Positions 1-5,703 of a DNA stretch of 6,756 bases are shown piece by piece. Every line of letters starts with the position of its first letter. The first letter of the stretch is position 1. The stretch comes from an uncultured Pedobacter sp. (GTDB lineage Bacteria > Bacteroidota > Bacteroidia > Sphingobacteriales > Sphingobacteriaceae): assembly GCA_946478755.1 (NCBI GenBank), contig CAMLDJ010000296.1:1-6756 (forward strand), written 5' to 3'. The notes beneath the pieces are model-generated. The model searched no databases. It was not told where the DNA came from and saw only the letters and a program-made list of their open reading frames with translations. The translations under genes were made by a program, and so were the position numbers.

Positions 1-1076
1 TTAGGCCTGTTGGCTGTATTGTTTGTGTTATTTCTAAAATCCGGTCTGTTACCTATAGGGGCTGCAGGTTTTTGCTGACCCGGTTGCCCTTGTTGTCCTG
101 CCTGTCCGCCGTGTTGGTTACCACCTGAAGGTTGGCCATGACCACCCTGACCAGGATGTCCTCCCGGAGTTTTTTTACGCTTACGTTTTCTTTTCGCATC
201 AGCACTATCAGCAGAAGATGCAACAGGCTGAGATTTACGATCTGGCGTGGTAGGCAATACAATTTTACCTATAATATTCGGACCTGAAAGCTTTACTGAA
301 CGAGCCTTAATAACCTCTGATTCCTCAGGCTTTTCAACTTTAGGAGCCGGTGGTGGAGTAACAGGAGCAGCCTTAGGCATCACTGGTTCCGGGGCTTTCA
401 CTACTACTGGTTGTTCTGCAACTTTAGGTTGCTCAACCACAGGTTTAGCTTCTTCAACAGGCTTTACAACCTCTTGTTTTACCTCTTCTACTGGTTTTTC
501 AACCTTCTCAACTGGTTTTTCTTCTTTTACAACTTCCTTAACTGGCTCTTCAGCAACCGGAGCTTTAGGCTCTGGAGCCGGAACAGGCGCAGGGGCAGGA
601 GCTTCTTCAGCTTTAACCGGGCGTGTTTTAGAATTTAAATCATCAAGATTTATTTTTCCTACTATTTTAACACCTGGCAAAGAGCTTTCATCTGCTTTTT
701 CTGCAGGAGCTTCGGCTTTAGCCGGAACTTCTTCCTTAGGCTTCTCAGCTGGAGGAGTATATGAATGAAGATTCTTTATTAAAACGCCTTCGTTTTCGAA
801 TTCAACATTTTTTCTAGGTGCCTCAGCAACTTTCTCAGTTACTTCAGGTTCATCACGACGAATTTTACCAATAACAATCTGATTGGCTTCTTCTTTTACG
901 ATCTTATCGCCCTGAAACTCTTTCAACAATGCATTATACATGTCGCGGGAGAGCTTAGTTGTGGGTTTATTCTCAACAGAAAAGCCTTTCTTCTCTAAAA
1001 ACTCAACGGCCGTAGCAATCCCTACGTTAAGTTCCTTAACTGCTTTAAATAAAATTATTGGTTTGTCGTCTGACAT
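1..1076 (-). CDS. infB: Translation initiation factor IF-2, N-terminal part (runs off left edge)
   Basis: IF-2 is the GTPase that brings initiator fMet-tRNA to the 30S subunit and promotes subunit joining. Only the first 358 codons are present, and the frame is still open at base 1, so the GTPase and tRNA-binding domains lie outside the window. Residues about 5-55 form an IF2_N-type domain (starts IILFKAVKELNVGIATAVEF). Residues about 75-290 are a disordered linker rich in Pro, Glu, Lys, Val and Ala with KPVE-like repeats. Then come a basic stretch, KRKRKRKK (295-302), and a Gly/Gln/His-rich stretch (305-335). A short motif of the form [IV]GKI recurs at 69-72, 139-142 and 269-272. A long, charged N-terminal linker is usual for Bacteroidetes IF-2. 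The ATG at 1076 is chosen because the conserved domain begins five codons later and an AGGA stands 5 nt upstream, one of the few SD-like sites here. It is the last gene of rimP-nusA-infB. Confidence 0.93.
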   Translation of the reverse strand, partial: MSDDKPIILFKAVKELNVGIATAVEFLEKKGFSVENKPTTKLSRDMYNALLKEFQGDKIVKEEANQIVIGKIRRDEPEVTEKVAEAPRKNVEFENEGVLIKNLHSYTPPAEKPKEEVPAKAEAPAEKADESSLPGVKIVGKINLDDLNSKTRPVKAEEAPAPAPVPAPEPKAPVAEEPVKEVVKEEKPVEKVEKPVEEVKQEVVKPVEEAKPVVEQPKVAEQPVVVKAPEPVMPKAAPVTPPPAPKVEKPEESEVIKARSVKLSGPNIIGKIVLPTTPDRKSQPVASSADSADAKRKRKRKKTPGGHPGQGGHGQPSGGNQHGGQAGQQGQPGQQKPAAPIGNRPDFRNNTNNTANRP

Positions 1077-1106
1077 TGATATCCTATTTTTTCTTTAATT
1101 CTTATA

Positions 1107-1114
1107 CAAAAGTA
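1107..1114 (-). promoter_or_regulatory. Candidate -7 element of an infB promoter
   Basis: Read on the minus strand this is TACTTTTG, an exact match to the Bacteroidetes -7 consensus TAnnTTTG. It lies 30 nt upstream of the infB ATG in the 116-nt gap after nusA and would give a leader of roughly 25 nt. No good -33 TTTG/TTG is seen at the expected spacing. It suggests that infB can be transcribed independently of read-through from nusA. Confidence 0.45.
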
Positions 1115-1192
1115 ACGTTTATTCTTGTTTATTTCATGTGTAGGCAATTAGTTTTTAATTTCTACATAATTTGTAAACCACCATAGCCAACG

Positions 1193-2428
1193 TTACTCAA
1201 ACTCTGATTTTAATATACTCATGACTTCTTTTATGGTCTCTTCCTCCAGATCGGTACGTTTCACCAATTCATCAACAGACAGCGCCAATACACTCTTAGC
1301 CGTATCACAGCCAATCGCTTTCAGCTCATCGATGATCCAGCTATCGATTTCATCCGAGAATTCTTCGATATCCACATCCTCATCCTCTTCACCAGCTTCA
1401 CGGTACACATCGATTTCATATCCGGTTAATTTACCGGCCAGTTTAATGTTATGACCACCACGTCCGATAGCCAGTGAAACCTGATCTGGTTTCAGATAAA
1501 CCGAAGCATGTTTAGTTTCATCATCTAATTTAATAGAAGTGATTTTTGCCGGGCTCAATGCCCTTGTAATATATAACGAGATGTTATTGGTAAAGTTAAT
1601 GACGTCAATATTCTCATTTTTAAGTTCTCTGACGATTCCGTGAATACGTGAACCCTTCATACCCACACAGGCACCTACAGGGTCAATCCTGTCATCATAG
1701 GATTCTACAGCCACCTTAGCGCGCTCTCCCGGCTCCCGAACAATTTTCTTGATGGTGATCAAACCATCAAAAATCTCTGGAACCTCAATTTCAAACAGGC
1801 GCTGTAAGAACTCAGGTGCAATCCTCGAAATGATGATCTTAGGTGTTGCATTTACCATATCAACTTTCAAGATTACCGCACGTACCGCATCTCCTTTTTT
1901 GAAATAATCAGCAGGGATCTGCTCGGTTTTAGGCATCAATAATTCATTGCCTTCATCATCAAGTACCAAAGTTTCTTTTTTCCAGACCTGATAAACTTCT
2001 CCCGTAACAATCTCACCAACACGATCTTTATATTTTTTGAAGATTTCGTCTTTCTCCAGTTCCAGTACTTTGGAAACCAATGTCTGACGGGCAGCGAGAA
2101 TAGCTCTGCGGCCAAAGCTCTCCAATGTGATCTGCTCAATGTAATCGTCCCCAACTTCCATGTCTGGATCCAGTTGCTTCACCTCCGCAAGCTCGATCTC
2201 CAAATCGTCGTCCTCAGAAAAGCCATCTTCCATGACCTTTCTGGTCCGCCAGATCTCTAAATCTCCATTGTCCGGGTTAACAATTACGTCACAATTTTCA
2301 TCCGTACCATATTTTTTTCGCAACATACTGCGAAATACCTCTTCCAGCACACTAATCACTGTAGGACGGTCGATGTTCTTGAAGTCTTTAAACTCTTGAA
2401 ATGAATCGATTAAATTAATATTACTCAT
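1193..2428 (-). CDS. nusA: Transcription termination/antitermination factor NusA
   Basis: NusA binds RNA polymerase and nascent RNA to modulate pausing, termination and antitermination in the cytoplasm. The 411 residues show the family order: an RNAP-binding N-terminal domain (about 1-130), an S1 domain (about 135-202), then two KH domains. KH1 carries GACVGMKGSRI (252-262) and KH2 carries IGRGGHNIKLAGKLTG (321-336), both GxxG RNA-binding loops. An acidic linker (about 346-362, rich in Glu/Asp) leads to one helix-hairpin-helix-like C-terminal module (about 363-411). The E. coli protein is about 495 residues with two acidic repeats; the shorter form seen here is common outside proteobacteria. 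The start ATG lies 3 nt after the rimP stop, and the sequence before it is A/T-rich with no Shine-Dalgarno, so translation is probably coupled to rimP. It ends in TAA, 116 nt before infB. Confidence 0.96.
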   Translation of the reverse strand: MSNINLIDSFQEFKDFKNIDRPTVISVLEEVFRSMLRKKYGTDENCDVIVNPDNGDLEIWRTRKVMEDGFSEDDDLEIELAEVKQLDPDMEVGDDYIEQITLESFGRRAILAARQTLVSKVLELEKDEIFKKYKDRVGEIVTGEVYQVWKKETLVLDDEGNELLMPKTEQIPADYFKKGDAVRAVILKVDMVNATPKIIISRIAPEFLQRLFEIEVPEIFDGLITIKKIVREPGERAKVAVESYDDRIDPVGACVGMKGSRIHGIVRELKNENIDVINFTNNISLYITRALSPAKITSIKLDDETKHASVYLKPDQVSLAIGRGGHNIKLAGKLTGYEIDVYREAGEEDEDVDIEEFSDEIDSWIIDELKAIGCDTAKSVLALSVDELVKRTDLEEETIKEVMSILKSEFE

Positions 2429-2431
2429 TTT

Positions 2432-2896
2432 TTATTTAAATGAAATTAAAACCTTTGTTTCTGTTATATGATCAAAATCCAAACTGGCTTCTTCCAGCTG
2501 AACTTTTTTACCTTTTTCCTTAACTTTAGCTGCTATGGTTATGCTGTTTTCATCAACACTTAGCAATTTCCCTTCTTTTATTTCGCCGTTTGTCAGTTTT
2601 ACACTTAGTTCACGGCCGATATTTTTAACATATTGCCTTTTCAGTTTCAAAGGTTCGCCAACCCCAGGAGAGGAAACTTCCAGATTGTATGCTTTTTCAA
2701 TTGCATTTTCTTCTTCCAAATGAAAGCCGACATGTCTGCTGATGGCCGCACAATCCTGAATACTGATTCCCTCATCGCCATCAACATGAATAATAAGCTT
2801 GTTGTTTGGCAGCATCTTCACCTCAACTAAAAACAATTCCGGCCTGTCCGAAATCTTTTCCTCAACCAATTCTGTAACTCTTTTTTCTACCTGCAT
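2432..2896 (-). CDS. rimP: Ribosome maturation factor RimP
   Basis: RimP assists late maturation of the 30S ribosomal subunit. The 154-residue length fits the family (about 150). The N-terminal alpha/beta domain (about 1-80) contains VDGDEGISIQDCAAISR (38-54) and the signature YNLEVSSPGVGEPLK (70-84); the C-terminal SH3-like beta domain covers about 88-154 (GRELSVKLTNGEIKEGKL). The gene is the first of rimP-nusA-infB, the order conserved across bacteria, which supports the call as much as the motifs do. The ATG at 2896 is the only start placing the N-terminal helix in full. The region before it has no strong Shine-Dalgarno. A promoter-like element and a 5' hairpin lie directly upstream. Confidence 0.94.
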   Translation of the reverse strand: MQVEKRVTELVEEKISDRPELFLVEVKMLPNNKLIIHVDGDEGISIQDCAAISRHVGFHLEEENAIEKAYNLEVSSPGVGEPLKLKRQYVKNIGRELSVKLTNGEIKEGKLLSVDENSITIAAKVKEKGKKVQLEEASLDFDHITETKVLISFK

Positions 2897-2911
2897 AACC
2901 CAATTTGCCAG

Positions 2912-2953
2912 TAATAGAAAAGAGGGGACTTCTGCCCCCTCTTACTTCTATTA
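2912..2953 (-). promoter_or_regulatory. Strong hairpin in the 5' leader of rimP-nusA-infB
   Basis: Arms TAATAGAA (2912-2919) and TTCTATTA (2946-2953) pair perfectly over 8 bp. Inside them AAGAGGGG (2920-2927) and CCCCTCTT (2936-2943) pair over another 8 bp. The only interruption is a 2-nt bulge (2944-2945), and the loop is 8 nt. On the minus strand the hairpin is not followed by a T run, so it is not a typical terminator. It begins within a few bases of the start site predicted from the TATATTTG element and ends 15 nt before the rimP ATG. Function is inferred only: mRNA 5'-end protection or a regulator binding site. Confidence 0.7.
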
Positions 2954-2958
2954 CGGCA

Positions 2959-2966
2959 CAAATATA
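2959..2966 (-). promoter_or_regulatory. Candidate -7 element of the rimP-nusA-infB promoter
   Basis: On the minus strand this reads TATATTTG, an exact TAnnTTTG match, inside an AT-rich stretch (2959-2990). Transcription would start around 2953-2956, giving a leader of about 58 nt. The -33 region is only T-rich, without a clear TTTG. Confidence 0.5.
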
Positions 2967-2976
2967 TGAAATGTTT

Positions 2977-3031
2977 TTAAAAATTAAAAATCCTATGGCA
3001 CAATGGGTTCTATATTTTCAGCACCTGCCAT
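2977..3031 (-). terminator. Weak possible terminator after the lipoprotein gene
   Basis: Read on the minus strand, ATGGCA (3026-3031) directly after the lipoprotein stop can pair with TGCCAT (2995-3000). An inner GGT/ACC pairing is interrupted by a 5-nt bulge. This is followed by the T-rich stretch TTTTTAATTTTT. The stem is short and the loop large, so this is only a suggestion. Confidence 0.25.
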
Positions 3032-3033
3032 CC

Positions 3034-3468
3034 CTATCTGGTCAGCAATTTTTGTTGTGGACGCACACGATTCACAATTTCTCCTTTCAGCAGATCAACT
3101 GCAGCTCCAAATTTCGCACTCAAATGCGTAATAACCAGGTAATCCCTTCCCTTTATAAACGGGCTAAGCGGGATAAAAACAATATTGCTGTCTGTAACCA
3201 GAATCTTTCCATCAACCGGCGATTCTTTCCATGTTGAATCTTTCTCTGAAGGACTCTGTAAAACGGAGATCAAGCTACTTAATGTTGAATCATTGCCCGG
3301 TCTTTTTTGCAGCTGTAGCAATCCGGTCGGCCCGATATTTTTGAAGACGATCGCCGAGCTATCCGGGGAAAAATCAATTAAAAGTGGCTTATTATTTGCA
3401 GATGAACAAGCAAATAGAAATCCGGCAAGGAGGACAATAACAATATGCTTAACTAAACTTTTAACCAT
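3034..3468 (-). CDS. Small lipoprotein of unknown function
   Basis: I do not recognise this 144-residue protein by name. It starts with a clear lipoprotein signal: a Lys-containing n-region (MVKSLVKH), a hydrophobic core (9-20) and a lipobox LFAC with the acylated cysteine at 21, followed by SSANN. It should therefore be lipid-anchored in the cell envelope. The acidic outer-surface export signal known from some Bacteroidetes does not follow the cysteine. The mature part looks beta-rich, and the segment IVFIPLSPFIKGRDYLVITH (96-115) resembles the end of bacterial Ig-like (Big_5-type) domains; that is an impression, not a search result. The C-terminus is basic (RPQQKLLTR). It is divergent from the holin-like gene with an 18-nt gap and stands upstream of, but probably outside, the rimP operon. 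The ATG at 3468 is chosen because it opens the signal peptide. Confidence 0.75.
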   Translation of the reverse strand: MVKSLVKHIVIVLLAGFLFACSSANNKPLLIDFSPDSSAIVFKNIGPTGLLQLQKRPGNDSTLSSLISVLQSPSEKDSTWKESPVDGKILVTDSNIVFIPLSPFIKGRDYLVITHLSAKFGAAVDLLKGEIVNRVRPQQKLLTR

Positions 3469-3486
3469 ACCACTAAAATAAACATT

Positions 3487-3834
3487 ATGAGACTGATTAT
3501 TGAAATTTTACTGATGGGCCTTGCTGTATTGCTTGGTGCCTACCTCGTACCTGGGGTACAAGTTGAGGGCTATGGAACGGCCATAATCGCCGCGATCCTG
3601 ATTGCCCTGGCCAATGCCACTATCGGATTTATCTTGAGGGTGCTTACTTTTCCTGTTAATTTTTTAACCCTTGGCCTCGTGTCTTTCATCATCAGTGTAT
3701 TGATGATCCTGCTGGTCGACAATCTGATGAGCGGATTTAACACATCCGGCTTTTGGTCCGCCGCATTTCTGGCTATTGCAGTTGCCTTGATCAAAGGTCT
3801 GTTTAATGCAATCGCGGGATCAGATAAAGATTAA
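3487..3834 (+). CDS. Phage_holin_4_2 / YvlD-type small membrane protein
   Basis: A 115-residue, very hydrophobic protein with four predicted membrane helices (about 3-22, 30-51, 57-79, 87-108) and a short charged tail (GSDKD). The segment RVLTFPVNFLTLGL (51-64) between helices 2 and 3 is the typical signature of the PF04020 family. Proteins of this family are widespread chromosomal inner-membrane proteins of unknown role. The holin name comes from family similarity, and no lysis enzyme or phage gene is nearby, so a lysis function should not be assumed. The ATG at 3487 fits family length and has no Shine-Dalgarno. It is divergent from the lipoprotein gene (18 nt) and convergent with the acyl-CoA dehydrogenase. 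Confidence 0.85.
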   Translation: MRLIIEILLMGLAVLLGAYLVPGVQVEGYGTAIIAAILIALANATIGFILRVLTFPVNFLTLGLVSFIISVLMILLVDNLMSGFNTSGFWSAAFLAIAVALIKGLFNAIAGSDKD

Positions 3835-3895
3835 TTAACCTACCGTAAATCCAGGTCTTGCCTTAGGAAACAGGCCCCTCAGTGTTAACTTTTTC

Positions 3896-3950
3896 TTTTG
3901 CTTTTCTTTTGCTATCCTTTTGCTATTGTTTTGCTATCCTTTTGCTCAAG
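3896..3950. repeat. Five-unit 11-bp tandem repeat in a convergent intergenic gap
   Basis: Five head-to-tail 11-mers with exact period: TTTTGCTTTTC, TTTTGCTATCC, TTTTGCTATTG, TTTTGCTATCC, TTTTGCTCAAG. All share the core TTTTGCT. Eleven bases is close to one helical turn and not a multiple of three, so a coding origin is unlikely. The array lies in the 261-nt gap 3835-4095, which otherwise holds AT-rich DNA, a CAGACA-like stretch (4012-4030) and the dehydrogenase terminator. Function unknown. Confidence 0.85.
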
Positions 3951-3978
3951 CAATAAAAAAGCGAAATTAACGCAGGTT

Positions 3979-3988
3979 AAAAGCAAAA
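3979..3988. repeat. Inverted copy of the first 11-mer core
   Basis: AAAAGCAAAA is the exact reverse complement of TTTTGCTTTT at 3896-3905, the first unit of the tandem array, 73 nt away. Both arms are low-complexity A/T-rich sequence, so chance is possible. In RNA from either strand the arms could pair and enclose the rest of the array. Confidence 0.5.
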
Positions 3989-4030
3989 TCAAAACAAAAT
4001 TAAAATTTTGAACAGCACAGACACAGACAG

Positions 4031-4075
4031 GAGGAAGAAAGAAAGCGGATGTTCAAATTAAGCATGAACATCCGC
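4031..4075 (-). terminator. Intrinsic terminator of the acyl-CoA dehydrogenase gene
   Basis: GCGGATGTTCA (4045-4055) and TGAACATCCGC (4065-4075) form a perfect 11-bp stem with a 9-nt loop. On the minus strand the stem is followed by the T-rich tract TTTCTTTCTTCC (rc of 4033-4044) and starts 20 nt past the dehydrogenase stop codon. On the plus strand it is followed by the weaker tract TACATTATCTTTACTT, so it may also stop some transcription coming from the holin-like gene. Confidence 0.8.
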
Positions 4076-4095
4076 TACATTATCTTTACTTCCCC

Positions 4096-5235
4096 CTATC
4101 TGATCAGCTCTCTCGAAATGACCATTTTCTGAATTTCAGAAGTCCCCTCGTAAATCTGTGTGATCTTTGCGTCGCGCATTAAACGCTCCACATGATATTC
4201 TTTTACAAAACCATATCCGCCATGAATCTGAACAGCCTCAACGGTCACCTCCATAGCAACTTTAGAAGCATATAGTTTAGCCATAGAGCCGGCGAGTGTA
4301 TAAGACAGGCCCTGATCTTTTAACCAGGCCGCTTTATAGACCAACATTCTTGCGGCCTCTATCTGCGTCGCCATATCCGCCAGTTTAAAGGCGATGGCCT
4401 GATGTTCGGCAATGGGCTTGCCGAATGATTTCCTTTGTTTAGCATAATCAAGTGCCAGTTCGTATGCCCCGGCAGCAATACCTAAAGCCTGCGCAGCAAT
4501 ACCTATCCGTCCTCCTTCAAGTGTTTTCATCGCAAATTTAAATCCAAAGCCTTCCTCACCAATGCGATTCTCCTTTGGCACCTTAACGTCATTAAACATC
4601 AGAGAATGGGTATCAGAGCCACGGATCCCCATCTTATTTTCTTTTGGGCCAATCGTAAATCCTTCCATGCCTTTTTCCACGATAAAAGCATTGATACCTT
4701 TGTGCCTTAAGGATTTGTCGGTTTGCGCAACAACGAGGTAAGTAGAGGCAGTGCCACCATTAGTAATCCAGTTTTTTGTACCGTTCAACAGATAATGATC
4801 GCCCTTATCCTCCGCAGTGCTTTGCTGGGAAGTAGCATCAGACCCAGCTTCCGGCTCCGATAAACAGAAAGCACCAATCTTTTCTCCTGCAGCCAGGGGT
4901 TTTAAATACTTTTCCTTTTGAAAATCAGAACCCCAGGATTCCAGTCCGTAGCACACCAGGGAGTTGTTTACGGAAACCACTACAGAAGCAGAAGCATCGA
5001 TTTTAGACAATTCTTCCATAACAAGGACATAAGACAAGGCATCAAGCCCGCTGCCATTGTATTTTTCGGACACCATCATTCCCAGAAAGCCCAGTTCGCC
5101 CAGTTTTTTTATCTGTTCTGCAGGAAATTTTTGATGCTCATCTCTTTCGATAACTCCAGGCTTTAATTCAGTCTGCGCAAAATCTCTTGCGGCCTGCTGG
5201 ATCATCAGTTGTTCTTCACTTAATTGAAATAGCAT
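4096..5235 (-). CDS. Acyl-CoA dehydrogenase (short/medium-chain type)
   Basis: This FAD enzyme introduces the trans-2 double bond into acyl-CoA esters, the first step of beta-oxidation or of branched amino-acid degradation, passing electrons to ETF in the cytoplasm. At 379 residues it is full length. Three domains are visible: N-terminal helical (about 6-117), middle beta (about 121-216) and C-terminal helical (about 228-377). Signature 1 is CLSEPEAGSDA (124-134). Signature 2 is QIHGGYGFVKEYHVERLMRD (336-355). The catalytic base is Glu363 in YEGTSEIQ, the position used by short- and medium-chain and butyryl-CoA dehydrogenases rather than by isovaleryl or long-chain enzymes. Chain-length preference cannot be read from sequence alone, so no gene symbol is given. 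The ATG at 5235 is the standard family start, with no Shine-Dalgarno. It follows panD after 72 nt with its own promoter-like element and ends at a strong terminator. Confidence 0.95.
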   Translation of the reverse strand: MLFQLSEEQLMIQQAARDFAQTELKPGVIERDEHQKFPAEQIKKLGELGFLGMMVSEKYNGSGLDALSYVLVMEELSKIDASASVVVSVNNSLVCYGLESWGSDFQKEKYLKPLAAGEKIGAFCLSEPEAGSDATSQQSTAEDKGDHYLLNGTKNWITNGGTASTYLVVAQTDKSLRHKGINAFIVEKGMEGFTIGPKENKMGIRGSDTHSLMFNDVKVPKENRIGEEGFGFKFAMKTLEGGRIGIAAQALGIAAGAYELALDYAKQRKSFGKPIAEHQAIAFKLADMATQIEAARMLVYKAAWLKDQGLSYTLAGSMAKLYASKVAMEVTVEAVQIHGGYGFVKEYHVERLMRDAKITQIYEGTSEIQKMVISRELIR

Positions 5236-5262
5236 AATGTCATAATAAATAATAAGTTATGC

Positions 5263-5270
5263 CAAATTTA
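5263..5270 (-). promoter_or_regulatory. Candidate -7 element of the acyl-CoA dehydrogenase promoter
   Basis: On the minus strand this reads TAAATTTG, an exact TAnnTTTG match, 27 nt upstream of the dehydrogenase ATG. The nearest TTTG upstream (rc of 5283-5286) is only 12 nt away, too close for a standard -33 element. It suggests the gene can be transcribed separately from panCD. Confidence 0.45.
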
Positions 5271-5287
5271 TATATTATGAAGCAAAC

Positions 5288-5305
5288 TACTATGGCAGCA
5301 TAGTA
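5288..5305. repeat. Short hairpin directly after panD
   Basis: TACTATG (5288-5294) and CATAGTA (5299-5305) form a perfect 7-bp stem with a 4-nt loop, 2 nt past the panD stop. In the minus direction it is followed by GTTTGCTTC, a poor T tract, so it could be a weak terminator or a 3'-end stabiliser of panCD mRNA. In the plus direction it is followed by TTTTATTT but no plus-strand gene ends there. Confidence 0.45.
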
Positions 5306-5307
5306 TT

Positions 5308-5658
5308 TTATTTCAACAGATGATTGTTGTCATCCGGAAACACAAGAATCGGGTGGTATTTCCTGGCTTCCGCTATAGGCAGGGAGCCATAAGACATAAT
5401 GATCAGGATGTCGCCAACCTGAACTTTCCGGGCCGTTGCCCCATTTAAACAAACGGTTCCGCTGCCCCGGGCCCCTTTAATCACATAGGTTTCGAAACGT
5501 TCACCGTTATTGTTATTTACAATCTGTACTTTTTCATTTGGAATGATCTGGGCTGCGTCCATCAGATCCTCATCAATGGTAATGCTTCCAACATAGTTCA
5601 GTTCCGCCTGTGTTACTTTAACACGGTGTATTTTCGATTTTAATATCTCGATAATCAT
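5308..5658 (-). CDS. panD: Aspartate 1-decarboxylase, pyruvoyl-type proenzyme
   Basis: PanD decarboxylates L-aspartate to beta-alanine, one of the two substrates of PanC in pantothenate and CoA synthesis; it is a cytoplasmic tetramer. The 116-residue proenzyme cleaves itself between Gly24 and Ser25 (YVGSITID), and Ser25 becomes the pyruvoyl cofactor. Residues known from the E. coli enzyme fall at identical numbers here: Lys9, Arg54 and Tyr58 ([10 protein letters not shown]), and Asn72 in NGATARK. That fixes both the function and the ATG at 5658. The length is slightly below the 126 of E. coli. panD lies 45 nt downstream of panC on the same strand. A TAnnTTTG element sits so close to its ATG that a leaderless second transcript is possible. 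Confidence 0.97.
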   Translation of the reverse strand: MIIEILKSKIHRVKVTQAELNYVGSITIDEDLMDAAQIIPNEKVQIVNNNNGERFETYVIKGARGSGTVCLNGATARKVQVGDILIIMSYGSLPIAEARKYHPILVFPDDNNHLLK

Positions 5659-5662
5659 GCTG

Positions 5663-5670
5663 CAAAGTTA
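5663..5670 (-). promoter_or_regulatory. Candidate -7 element immediately before panD
   Basis: On the minus strand the sequence is TAACTTTG, an exact TAnnTTTG match, followed by only CAGC and then the panD ATG. If used, transcription would start at or within a base or two of the ATG, giving leaderless mRNA. No -33 TTG is seen at normal spacing, and the site lies inside the panC-panD gap, so it may be a secondary promoter or chance. Confidence 0.4.
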
Positions 5671-5703
5671 ACTAATTTTATGAATGCGAGGTTTTTTCTA
5701 TTC

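Noticed and set aside
247..768. Long plus-strand open frame rich in Ser, Thr, Gly and Ala
   Set aside because: It is antisense to the low-complexity infB linker. Repetitive P/E/K codons read backwards give a stop-free Ser/Gly/Ala frame. It has no promoter or start context.
2912..2953. The leader hairpin as an intrinsic terminator of the lipoprotein gene
   Set aside because: On the minus strand the stem is followed by CTGGCAAATTGGG rather than a T run, and it lies downstream of the rimP promoter element.
2905..3237. Plus-strand open frame of 110 codons across the rimP leader and lipoprotein 3' end
   Set aside because: It overlaps the leader hairpin and the antisense of a better-supported lipoprotein gene. 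Its composition (mixed, Cys- and Phe-rich, no domain) looks non-coding.
3487..3834. Prophage or lysis module suggested by the holin family name
   Set aside because: PF04020 proteins are common chromosomal membrane proteins. No endolysin, integrase, tail or other phage gene is nearby.
3896..3950. CRISPR-like array
   Set aside because: The 11-mers are contiguous with no spacers and far too short; no cas gene is present.
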